DNA of 64,000 nucleotides, from NCBI GenBank assembly GCA_029204225.1, contig CM055100.1, positions 45,595,685 through 45,659,684 on the forward strand. Direction: 5' to 3'. The notes under the pieces are model-generated. The model had not been told where the DNA came from. It saw nothing but the letters and a program-made list of their open reading frames with translations, and made no database searches. Positions 10,716-20,690 of the stretch are shown here, piece by piece (position 1 is the first letter of the stretch; every line of letters begins with the position of its first letter). The stretch comes from Diphasiastrum complanatum (lineage: Eukaryota > Streptophyta > Lycopodiopsida > Lycopodiales > Lycopodiaceae). The translations under genes and the position numbers were made by a program.

Positions 10716-11340
10716 CTACTACTGAATCCCCCATCTCCTAATTGTTGATCGTGAAAGAGGAATGAGCACAATTATTGATTGCAGATAGTGATTAGAATCA
10801 AAGAACATGATATAGCAAAGCGTTGTGCAAAGTGCCTTCATTCGTTTAAGACTGAGTAATTTAGAATGAAAGGCAAATTTGGATTTTGGAATGGCCCATT
10901 TGAGACCATTATTAGTCGTAAGAACACGTGTCCACATGTGAGTCATTCTCCGCCATGTATTAAATGATATCAAAAAACAAAAATAAAATAACAATAAATG
11001 AGTAATAATGAGACTTAAAAAATATACTAGAAATGGTAGAATCTGATGCAATTTGAATCATGACAGTTGGATAAGCCAATCAAAAGTTATAAGCTTTTGA
11101 AGAGTCGTAGGTAGGGCGCCTAGACCTGTGGCAAATCGTTTGTACATGTCATTTATTGCTTCAATGCTCACAAAAATCATCTAGAAGCTACATAATCTCA
11201 TCTATATGTGATTTAGACAAAACTTATAGGCTCTAGGCAATTTGTTTCATACAAATAGATTGTATTTGAGTCAATTTGACATTCTTGGAATATTTCACAC
11301 GTGTGACATTCAGAGAACCATAACTTTTGCCATACTTCAT
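10716..11340. other. Unassigned sequence
   Basis: No conserved coding motif. A 110-codon minus-strand frame (10719-11051) is hydrophobic and low in information. The end of this stretch (11296-11305) carries a perfect CACACGTGTG. The 5' LTR of the element that starts at 11341 should be here but I cannot identify its ends or a PBS. Confidence 0.4.
11296..11305. promoter_or_regulatory. CACACGTGTG palindrome
   Basis: Perfect decamer in TTTCACACGTGTGACA, upstream of a copia leader. Possibly the remnant of that element's LTR. Confidence 0.45.
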
Positions 11341-11505
11341 CTTTTTTGATGATTCAAATCTTGTTTTAGAGAGATTGTCAAGATAGTGAGATCTATCTCA
11401 CAGTTTTTTGCTAAGTCTTACATAGGATTTGGTCTAGTACCCTTGATTGGTTCCTATAGTGAGAAGATAAGCAATTCTTTCATCCATCTTTTTTGATTTC
11501 CATGA
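11341..11505 (+). other. Copia 5' leader (element A)
   Basis: Shares AATCTTGTTTTAGAGAGATT and following sequence with the leader of element B (reverse complement of 18320-18420), placing it just upstream of gag. No PBS is present, so the element is 5' truncated. Confidence 0.55.
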
Positions 11506-12120
11506 TTGTTTATGACTTCAATGGGTGTATTTCTATTAGAAGCAAGTGAAAGATTGTCAACCTCCAATTACTCAATTTGGAAGGTTAGAATGGAATCTGT
11601 CTTAATACTACAAGATGTGATTAAAATTGTACTTGGCATTGAAGAAGAACCACAAATTCCTCAAGAAATTCCAAAGTACAAAAAGAGAGCCATGATGGCT
11701 CTGCATTATATTAAGATGAATGTCTCAAATGACATTTTAAGAGAAATTGGTGTTTGTACTAATGCCAAAGATGCTTGGAATACCCTCAAGTCTATCTATG
11801 AGGCAAAAAATACTTCTAGACTTCTAACACTAAGAAACCTGATTTTTCAAAGTATACAGAGAAGTGATGAATGTGCTTCATCTTATGTAATGAGAGTTAA
11901 AGACCTCCATAGAGAATTGTCATGCATAGGAGACTCCATCAACCAAAATGAACTTGTTCAAGTCATACTTAATGGGTTAAAGGAGGATATGACAACCTTC
12001 TTCAGAGTTATGCCATTAAGGAGGAGCTACCAAGTTTGGAAGCACTCCAAAGTGTGCTCATTTTTGAAGAATCAAGACAAGAGTATAAACTCTTGAAAAT
12101 GGAGAGACTGTCTCTCAACA
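11506..12120 (+). pseudogene. gag: Copia gag, element A
   Basis: Reads MTSMGVFLLEASERLSTSNYSIWKV, the same start as in the copies at 18.3, 43.1 and 46.5 kb, so the MTS/MGV methionine is the likely start. The UBN2-type Gag core follows: HYIKMNVSNDILREIG, AWNTLKSIYEAKNTSRLLTLR, VQVILNGL. A frameshift near 12036-12090 moves the reading into the frame carrying the nucleocapsid. Family: copia Gag, which assembles virus-like particles and packages element RNA. Upstream is a truncated leader; downstream is protease. It differs from B in having one frameshift rather than a nonsense codon here. Confidence 0.8.
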
Positions 12121-12659
12121 TTGATGGTAAAGCTCTCTTTACCAAAGACAAGCACAAGACAAGAAGTAAGAATCAACACCAATCCTCTTCAAGCAAGAAC
12201 AATCTTATTTCCAAGGAGAAAGGAGATGAGGATGAGTCCACTCAAGCTTCCACATCCAAGAAGAAGAAGAAAAACATCAAGTGTTTCTTTTGTGGCAAGA
12301 GGGGGCATTATGCCACCAATTGCTTCAAGAAGAAGAGTCAATTCAAGCATGCCAACATTTCTAATGAAGAGAAGGAAGATGTTCATGCAAGTGATGGAGA
12401 TGGATCTCTTATGGTCTCGAGTTTTTCTTCATCACCTTTCAAGAAGGATGGTTCGTGGTATATTGACAGTGGAGCTTCCTCACATATGTGTAGCTCCAAG
12501 TATTCTTTTTCATCCATGTCACCTTATGAAGGAGCCAATAAGTCCATCTACACAACAAATGATCATGAGTGTGCTATTGAAGGCATAGGGACCATTCCCT
12601 TAAAGCTTTCTTCATCAAAAGTTCTTTCTCTGTCTAATGTACTTTTGTTCCCAAGTTAA
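12036..12659 (+). pseudogene. pol: Copia nucleocapsid and protease, element A
   Basis: Basic linker, then zinc knuckle CFFCGKRGHYATNC, then the protease motif WYIDSGASSHMCSS with an intact D-S-G-A, and IEGIGTIPLKL. A stop after LLFPS (about 12657) and a frameshift separate it from the integrase frame at 12707. Compared with B, which reads YIDSRASSHM, this copy keeps the protease active site. Confidence 0.8.
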
Positions 12660-13594
12660 CAAAAAATCTTATTAGTGTTGGGCAGTTATTTGATAGTGGA
12701 CTAGATGTGAATTTCAATGTTGATACATGTACAATCAAGAAGCATGATGAGATCCTTGCATTTGGGTCTAGATATGGTAGAATCTACAAGTTTGATCCCA
12801 AAGAATATGCTAACTCTTGTGATAGTGCTTTTGCTACTCATATGTCTTTGGAGGAACTATGGCATAGAAGGTTGGGACAGCCTAACTATAATTCTATGGT
12901 GTCCATGGTCAAGAAAGCCAAAGCTATTGGCTTGCCTAATCTTATCTCCAAGAATTTCAAGCCATGTGAGGCTTGTGCCATATCTAAGTCTCATAAGAAG
13001 CCTTTTTCAAAGTCATCTATCAAGACTACACATCCATTGGAGCTCATACACTCAGATGTGCACTTCTCATCTTCAAAGATCAAGGGTGGTGCTACTTGCT
13101 TTGTAACTTTCATTGATGATTTCACTAGATTTACTTGGGTATATCTTCTAGCTTCAAAATCTATGGTGTTTGACTATTTCCTAAAGTTCAAAGCTCTAGT
13201 TGAAAAGCAATTTTCTTACAAAATCAAGATTCTTAGAAGTGATGGAGGTGGTGAGTACACTTCCAATAAATTTCATGATTATTGTGAGCTTGAAGGCATT
13301 AAACGGGAGTTTCCTTGTGCATATACACCATCTCAAAATGGGGTGGCTGAAAGAAAGAATAGAACATTGTGTGAATGTGCCAAAACCATTAGAATTGAGG
13401 CATCCTTGCCAAAAGACTTTTGGGGTGAGGCTATCAATTGTTCAAACTATCTTTGCAATAGACTCCCTCATGTTGCACTTGGAGGAAAGTCACCATATGA
13501 AGCACTCTATTTGAAGAAACCTAAGGTTGAACACCTTAGAGTATTTGGATGCATATGCTTTGTCCATATTTTTTGGAAACAAGAAAGAAGGATG
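12660..13594 (+). pseudogene. pol: Copia integrase, element A, truncated
   Basis: In the frame from 12707: pre-integrase zinc finger LWHRRLGQPNY...CEAC, where the second His (GHPN in B) is Gln; then the integrase core with all three catalytic residues visible: LIHSDVHF (D117), LRSDGGGEY (D179) and NGVAERKNRT (E215). It runs through NRLPHVALGGKSPYEALYLKKPKVEHLRVFGC and ends in FVHIF plus a one-base frameshift, exactly at the LTR of element B (13595). The RT-RNase H part that would follow may be the segment at 18421-19953. Integrase would be the best preserved domain here apart from the zinc finger. Confidence 0.8.
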
Positions 13595-14333
13595 TGTTGA
13601 ATTTCACACATGTGGATTGTCCACTACATGTACTTGTGATCTCCTAAGGTGTGTAGATGCACCAAGATCAAGACTAGATTGAGATTCAAGATCTATCTTT
13701 GATTCTATGGCAAAAACACACTACTACATGCATTCAATCACTTCCAACTCTCACTCACACGTGTGGGAAGTATTCAAAAAATAATCTAAGTAAAAACAAG
13801 CTGCTCTCCTCGGGTAGAGAGAGAAAAAACATCATGAGCTCTCGGGTAGAGAGAGAAAGCTAGAAATCCAATAACTCACAAAATCCATGAAATCACCAAA
13901 TCAATTAGATCCAAAATGAGGAGTACAATGATACTAGTAGATCCACGAGCTACCACTATGCTTAACTATGATTGGACCACATTTTGTCACCTCTTGATTC
14001 TATTGGATCATTGAGCCATGCACCTCTTAATTCTGTTGGACTATATTCAAGCACACCTCAATTTCCTATTGGACCTCACAAGGTTCCACCTCTAAATCCT
14101 GTTGGACCTCTTGGAATTTATCAAACAAAAGCTTTACACTTGTCTACACTCTAATTGGCACGTGTTTAGCCTCTTACTCTATTTTGGCTCAATAGTGGCA
14201 TTACAAGTGGAAATGCATAATTTGCCATCTATGCCAAATTTATTCCTATCAACATCCTACACCTAGATGCTTGATGTAAAAAAAACATAAGACCCCTATA
14301 TCTAACATAGATAATCTTTTTCAATTCTTCACA
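13595..14333 (-). mobile_element. 3' LTR of copia element B (minus)
   Basis: On the minus strand it begins TGTGAAGAATTG right after the PPT and ends CACATGTGTGAAATTCAACA, 739 bp. The terminal motif resembles that of the LTR at 19971-20587 (CACACGTGTGAATTCAGCA), though the bodies differ. A perfect CACACGTGTG lies inside (13756-13765). The left flank GGATG is integrase sequence of element A, so B inserted into A. The matching right flank is not seen because B's 5' LTR is missing. Confidence 0.75.
13756..13765. promoter_or_regulatory. CACACGTGTG palindrome
   Basis: Perfect decamer inside LTR B, a second G-box-like site in addition to the degenerate one at its 3' end (near 13605). Confidence 0.45.
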
Positions 14334-14343
14334 CTCCTCCTAA
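14334..14343 (-). other. Polypurine tract, element B
   Basis: Minus-strand TTAGGAGGAG directly before TGTGAAG. Element C has the same tract (19961-19970). Confidence 0.75.
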
Positions 14344-14351
14344 AAAATTAT

Positions 14352-14861
14352 CTATGAAGATTTGAGCATTGATCTTGATATAACTCCAAAATTAGATCTA
14401 TGCTTGATGAAAGCACTTTTGCTCAAAGGCTTGGTGAGTAGATCGGCAATACAAGAGGACGAGTTGACATGCTCCAAATAGATTTCACCTCCAATAAGCT
14501 TTTCTCTCACAAAATGGTGTGCCACTTCTATGTGATTGCTTCTTGCATGAAATATGGGATTATTGGCAAGAGCTTGGGCCGAGATGTTATCACACTTGAT
14601 CATTGGTAGATCATCCTCCTTGATGCACTTTAGCTCCATTAATAACCTCTTGATCCAAAGCACTTCTTTGGTAGTTGTAGTGAGTGCTTTGTACTCGGCC
14701 TCACATGAAGAGAGAGATATAGTATCTTGCTTTTTGGAAAGCCAAGATATTAGATTGCCTCCAAGAAAGATAGTGTATGCACTAATAGACTTTCGATCCA
14801 TCTTGTCACTTGCAAAGTCCGAATCCGAGTAGCCAATAATGGATAGATCTTGATCTTGCAT
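14352..14861 (-). pseudogene. pol: Copia RNase H, element B
   Basis: Minus strand: GYSDSDFASDKMDRKS, WLSKKQDTISLSSCEAEYKA, LWIKRLLMELK, HIEVAHHFVREK and IADLLTKPL, the complete copia RNase H order. Relative to element C, about 35 codons are missing between CVHKLS and DQDLSIIGYSD, with a stop just upstream, so it is detached from RT. It ends about 20 bp before the PPT, the normal 3' end of a copia pol gene. Confidence 0.85.
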
Positions 14862-16264
14862 AAATTAACTCAATTTGTGCACACAAAAACTTAGATCGGG
14901 CCTAGTAATGGTAAGCCAAATCAAGGAGCCTACAAGACTCCTAAAAAGTGTGATGTCCTCAAAGGATCTTTCATCACCTTTATTAGGATCTTTTACAATT
15001 TGCTCCATTGGAGTATCTATGCTCTTAGAATTTTCCATATGAAATTTTTTCAACATAGAGTGAGCATATCTAGATTGGCATATAAAGACATGATTTTCAT
15101 AAAAATCAATTTCTAGGCCTAGGATGTAATGCATCTCTCCTAGATCTTGCATTTTAAACTCACATCCAAGTGCTAGCTTGGTTTCATCAACTAGCTTGAT
15201 ACAACTTCCACAAAGAATAATGTCATCAACATAAATTAGAAGAATGACAATATTGCTATCAACAAACTTTAGATACATGGAAGGATCATAGTCACTAAGA
15301 GTAAATCCTAGTGAGATAAGAAAAGAATTAAGTCTTGAATACCATGATCTTGGTGGTTGCTTGAGCCCATAAAGACTTTCAAAGAGCAAGCACACTTTGG
15401 ACTCATCCTTGATGAATCCTTGAGGTTGTTCCATACATATCTCCTCCTCAAGATAACCATTTAGAAAAGCATTGGATACATCTAATTGAAACACCTTCCA
15501 CTTGAAAAACAAGCAAGAGAAATAAGAATTCTTATTGTCACCATCTTTGCAACAGGTGTAAAGGTCTCCTCATAATCAAGACCATGGATTTGAGCAAATC
15601 CTTTGGCACATAATCTTGCTTTATGCTTGTTGATGGTGCCATCATGATTGAACTTGATCCGAAATACCCACTTGCAACCAATCACATGCTTGTTGGATGG
15701 AGGATCCACAAGCTCCCAAGTATTGTTGGTGATCAATGCATCATACTCTTGCTTCATGGCATCATACCACTCCTTGGTATTGAGTGCCTCTTGTACATTC
15801 CTTGGCTCTTCATGAGAGACATAAAAAACATAATTAGTGGAATCAAGATCCACTTGTTTGCCTTTGTCAACATATGAGAGCCTCTTAGGCTCGGATCTAT
15901 CTCTCATGGATCTTCTTGGTGAGAAAATCCGAGGAGAGTCTTCTTCAAATCTCGACCCCATCACATCACGATTGTCTTCAAAATCAATAATTGATGATGC
16001 ATCCATAGATTTCTTGATCTCGGGCTCTTCAAAAGATGAGTGTTGATCTTCATGAAAGACAACATCTCTACTTTCAATAACTTGAGAAGTAGAGAGTATA
16101 AAGACTCTACAGGCCTTCTTGGTGGATGAGTATCCAACCATGATCCCTTTACATGCACTAGGATCTTCCTTCTTCCTTGTTTCCAAGGGAATATGGACAA
16201 AGCATAAGCATCCAAAAACTCTAAGGTGATCAACCTTAGGCTTCTTAAAAAAATAAGACTTCAT
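14862..16264 (-). pseudogene. pol: Copia reverse transcriptase, element B
   Basis: Two minus-strand frames joined by a frameshift near 15500. The first holds the end of integrase (LRVFGCLCFVHIPLETRKKE, IMVGYSSTKKACRVF) and the start of RT: EALNTKEWYDAMKQEYDALI, WVFRIKFNHDGTINKHKARL, ETFTPVAKMVTIR. The second has VFQLDVSNAFLNGYLEEEI, SLYGLKQPPRSWY and the active-site LIYVDDIILCGS, then GSLIWLTITRPDLS. The catalytic YVDD is intact but the polyprotein is not continuous. A near relative is element C. Confidence 0.85.
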
Positions 16265-18308
16265 ATGGTGACTTTCCTCTAAGAGCTATATGTGGGAGCC
16301 TATTGCAAAGATAATTTGCACAATTAATGGCTTCTCCCCAAAAATCTTTGGGCAAAGATGCCTCAATTCTCATAGATTCTGCACATTCACATAGAGATCT
16401 ATTTTTTCTCTTGGCCACTCCATTTTGAGATGGAGAGTAGGCACAAGAGAACTCTCTTTTAATGCCTTCAAGCTCACAAAAATCTTGAAATTTATTGGAG
16501 ATATATTCACCACAACCATCACTTCTAAGAGCTTTAATCTTGAATGAGAATTTCTTCTCTACATAAGCTTTGAAAATAAGAAAATGATCAAACACCATAG
16601 ATTTAGAAGCAAGAAGATATATCCAAGTGAATCTTGTGTAATCATCAATGAAAGAAACAAAACAAGTGGAACCTCCCTTGCTTGTAGTTGATGAGAAATG
16701 CACATATGAGTGGATTAACTCCAAAGGATGCTTGCTTTTGATAGAAGATCTTGTAAATGGCTTTTTGTGAGATTTAGCAATAGCACAAGCCTCACAAGGC
16801 TTGATCTTCTTGGAGAGTGACTTTGGCAAGCCAATAGCTTTGGCTTCTTTGATCATAGAGAGCATGGATTTGTAGTTGGGATGTCCCAACCTCCTATGCC
16901 ATAATTCCTCCATAGAGAGCTTGTTCACAAGAGCAACATTACAAGCATTAACATACTCATTTGGATCTAGTTTATAGATGCCACCAAATCTAGATCCTAA
17001 TGCAAGTATCTCATCATTCTTCTTGATAGTGCAAGTATCAACATTGAATTTTACATCAAGGCCATTATCAAGCAATTGGCCAACACTAATAAGATTCTTG
17101 GTAAGCTTAGGTACATAAAAAACTTTAGAGAGAGAAAGAACTTTAGAGGATGCAAGCTTCAAGGGAATGTTCCCTATGCCTTCAATAGGACATTCAAAAT
17201 CATTTGCAGTGTATATTGATTTCTTGACTCCATCATAAGGTGCAATAGAAGAGAAAGAGTCCTTGGAGCTACACATATGTGAAGAGGCTCTACTATCAAT
17301 ATACCGTAGGCCGTCCTTCTTGAAAGGAGTAGATGAGAAACTAGAGACCATAAGAGATCCCTCTCCATCACTTGCAATAGTGTCTTCCTTCTCATTGGTA
17401 ATGTTGGCTTGCTTGAGTTGATTCTTCTTCTTGAAGCAATTGGTGGCATAATGACCTTTCTTGCCACAATAAAAGCACTTGATCTTCTTCTTCTTGAGCT
17501 TGGATGATGAAGCATTAGAGGAATCATCTTCCTCCTCATCTTTGTCTTTGGATTTGACTTTGTCCTTGCTTGAGGATTGTTGATGTTGGTTCTTGCTCCT
17601 CCCTTTGTGCTTATCCTTGGCAAAGAGTGCTGTGCCATCATTATGAGTGAGATAAAGCTTGTCCATCCTCAAGAGCTTGTACTCTTGTCTTGATTCTTCC
17701 AAAATTAGCACACTTTGGAGAGCCTCCAAACTTGGTAGCTCCTCCTTAATGGCATAGGATTGGACAAGGTTATCAAATTCACTTCTCAAGCCATTGAGAA
17801 TGACTTGAACTAGCTCATTTTGATTGATGGAATCACCAATACAAGCAAGTTCTCTATGAATATATTTTACTCTCAAAACATAACTAGATGCACTCTCATC
17901 ACTCTTTTGGCTACTTTGAAAGATTTGATTCCTAAGAGTGAGAAGTCTAGAGGTATTCTTAGCCTCATAGATAGTCTTGAGACAATCCCAAGCTTCTTTG
18001 GCTATTGTACAAGAACCTATCTCCCTCAATATCTCATTAGAGACATTCATTTTAATGTAGTGGAGAGCCATCCCAGCTCTCTTTTTGTATTTTTGGACCT
18101 CTTAAAGAACTTGTGGTCCTTCTTCAAGGCCAAGAACTATGTCCATCACGTCTTGAAGGATCAAGATGGACTCCATCCTCATTTTCCAAATTGAGTAGTT
18201 TGAAGTGGTCAATCTTTCACTTGGTTCCAACAAGGACGAACCCATTGAAGACATTTGAAGTGAAGAAAACTCAAATGTTGAACAATAAATGTTGCTACAC
18301 ACTCTCAA
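16245..18308 (-). pseudogene. gag-pol: Copia gag-protease-integrase, element B
   Basis: The gag start is near 18257 (MGSSLLEPSERLTTSNYSIWK); a TAA near 18102 separates it from a 608-codon frame (18071-16245). In that frame: Gag core, zinc knuckle CFYCGKKGHYATNC (199-212), protease D259 in YIDSRASSHM (Gly of DSG replaced by Arg), pre-integrase zinc finger H392, H397, C426, C429, and integrase core with the first Asp changed to Tyr (HSYVHF, 456), the second Asp kept (518) and the Glu changed to Lys (GVAKRKNRS, 554). Long and open, but protease and integrase should be dead. The 5' leader reaches about 18420, where the sequence switches to plus-strand element C. Confidence 0.85.
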
Positions 18309-18420
18309 TAGGATCCAATAATAGAGTACTATCTCTTCCTATGAAAGATCTTGCAACTATTTGTGAATTGATTCTCACTAGCTACACAAATCTCTCTAAA
18401 ACAAGATTTAATTCACATCA

Positions 18421-19953
18421 AATGATGGCCCTCAATACCAAGGAGTGGTATGAGGCCATGAAGATTGAATATGATGCCCTGATCACCAACCACACATGGG
18501 AAGTGGATCCACCACCTTACATGCATATTATTGGATGCAAGTGGGTGTTCAAGATAAAGTACAATCATGATGGCTCCATCAACAAGTACAAGGCAAGATT
18601 ATGTGCTAAAGGCTTTGCACAAATATATGGCCTTGACTATGGAGAAACCTTTGCTCCTGTAGCAAAGATGGTGACAATAAGAATCATAATCTCTCTTGCC
18701 TTATTTTTTAAGTGGAAACTGTTTCAACTTGATGTCTCCAACGCTTTTTTGAATGGCTATCTTGAGGAGGAGATATACATGGAACAGCCTCAAGGATTTA
18801 TCAAGGATAAATCTAAGGTGTGTTTGCTATTTAGAAGTCTTTATGGCTTAAATAAAGCACCTAGATCATGGTATTCAAGACTCAAAGACTCAACAACTTT
18901 CTACTTTCATTAGGATTTGTGCTTAGTGACTATGATCCTTCTATGTACTTAAAATTTGATGGTAGTAATATTGTCATTCTCCTAATCTATGTAGATGACA
19001 TTATTCTTAGTGGAAGTTGTTTGATGCTAGTTCAAGAATCCAGAGATGCATTAGGAAAAGAATTTAAAATGCAAGATATAGGAGAGATCCATTACATTTT
19101 GGGCCTTGAGATTGATTTTCATGAAGAGTATGCTTTTATTTGTCAATCTAGATATGTCTTTTCTCTGTTGAGAAAATTCAATGTGCAAAGTTGTAAAGGC
19201 ATAGATACTCCCATGGAGCAACATGTAAAAGATCCTATTAAAGGTGATGAAAGATCCTTCGAGGACATCACACCTTATAGGAGTCTTATAGGCTTTTTAA
19301 TTTGGCTTACTATCACTAGACCCGATTTGAGCTATTGTGTGCACAAATTGAGTCAATTTATGCAAGATCCCAAGATCCAACTTTGGAAGATGGCCAAGAG
19401 AGTTCTAAGATATGTATCTTCTACTCAAGATTATGGTTTATTGTACAAAAATGAAGATCTAACCATTGTTGGCTATTCAGATTCCGATTTTGCAAGTGAT
19501 AAAATGGATCGGAAGCCCATTAATGCATATACTATCTTTCTTGGAGACAATCTTGTGTCTTGGCTTTCAAAGAAGCAAGATACCATATCTCTATCATCTT
19601 GTGAGACCGAGTACAAAGCACTCACTACAACAACTAAAGAGGTGCTTTGGATCAAGAGGTTAATCATGGAGCTAACGTGCATCAAAGAGGATGATCTTCC
19701 CTTGATCAAATGTGGCAACATATCGGCACAGATCTTGCAAACTATCCTATTTTTCATGCAAGAAGGAAGCATATAGAAGTGGCACACCATTTTGTAAGGG
19801 AAAAGCTCATTGGAGGTGAAATCAACTTAGAACATGTGGACACATCTTCGTGTATTGCTGATCTTCTCACAAAGCCACTTTGCAAAAGTGCCTTCTCAAA
19901 GCATAGGTCTAATCTTGGTCTTATCTCAAGATCAATGCTTGATCCACATTAGA
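18421..19953 (+). pseudogene. pol: Copia RT-RNase H, element C (3' half)
   Basis: Starts inside RT at ALNTKEWYEAMK. RT motifs: WVFKIKYNHDGSINKYKARL, ETFAPVAKMVTIR, FQLDVSNAFLNGYLEEEI, SLYGLNKAPRSWY, and catalytic IYVDDIILSGS; RNase H: GYSDSDFASDK, SSCETEYKAL, HIEVAHHFVREK, ADLLTKPL. Frameshifts near 18880 and 19735 break it. It ends before a PPT and LTR. Gag, PR and IN are absent to the left. Because element A (11.3-13.6 kb, same strand and family) stops in integrase, C may be the rest of A, separated by the insertion of B and a deletion of roughly 380 bp. Confidence 0.8.
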
Positions 19954-19960
19954 TACATTT

Positions 19961-19970
19961 TTAGGAGGAG
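19961..19970 (+). other. Polypurine tract, element C
   Basis: TTAGGAGGAG immediately before the LTR start TGTCAAACTATTG. Confidence 0.8.
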
Positions 19971-20587
19971 TGTCAAACTATTGATAAATCTATCTAATGT
20001 TATGAGTATGGGTCCTAAAAATGCCAAAGATGAATTGAGCTCTTTTGGCTTAGTAAAGACCCATCTTAGAATAAAATATTCAAGGTAGGTAGAAGTAGAA
20101 ACTCGAGCTACCATGGGAATTGCCATTTGTATTTTACATGCCACATTTAATGCATGAAAAAACTATGTGGCACAATTAGACATAGGGAAGTGGCTTGGAT
20201 AAGTCTAGATAGTTTGAGAGGTGGATCCACATCTCCAATTCAACTCAAAGTAGGAGAAGAGTCCATGGATCTATATATATGTGATGTACTCTCATTGAGA
20301 AAATGATGAAAATTGTGTGTAATACAAATTTGGAGACAAGCTCTTTGTGCCCTCTCTCTCTCTCTCCATGAGTTTTGTACTTGCTATTTTCTCTCTCTAG
20401 CCGAGTAGAGGCATTTATAATGCTTTGTCTTATGTTTTGTTGACAGATATTGCTTGTAACACAATAATATTGCTTGTATGATCAGCTTTCCTATTGACAA
20501 CCAATGCTAGTCTGATCTTTATGGTGTTATTGTATTTAGGAGATCAAAAATACATGTGTAGGGGGTCCCACACGTGTGAATTCAGCA
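19971..20587 (+). mobile_element. Copia LTR, element C, 617 bp
   Basis: Starts TGTCAAACTATTG behind the PPT and ends CACACGTGTGAATTCAGCA. From about offset 48 it is nearly identical to 54075-54636. Contains a TATA-like CTATATATATG near 20268 and a short CT tract (20353-20368) downstream of it. The decamer palindrome sits at 20569-20578, ten bases from the end. Confidence 0.8.
20569..20578. promoter_or_regulatory. CACACGTGTG palindrome
   Basis: Perfect decamer at the extreme 3' end of LTR C. The same position in the LTR copy at 54618-54627. Confidence 0.45.
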
Positions 20588-20690
20588 AAGTTTCCCAACA
20601 GCCTTTCTTGCAAAAAATGCGAAAAAGAAGAAGCCAAAAAAGTCAAAAAATGCGACAAAGCCGAACCAATAGGCTTGTCCTAAATGATTT
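20588..20690 (-). repeat. Fragment of the 1446-2061 type LTR
   Basis: GTTTCCCAACAGCC followed by TTGCAAAAAATGCGAAAAAG and GCGACAAAGCCGAA resembles the repeat-rich middle of the LTR at 1446-2061. Element A/C probably landed in or beside such an LTR. Confidence 0.45.

Noticed and set aside
13972-14154. Pro-rich 60-codon frame
   Set aside because: Lies within LTR B on the opposite strand; its short Pro/Gly repeats reflect GGACC-type repeats in the LTR.
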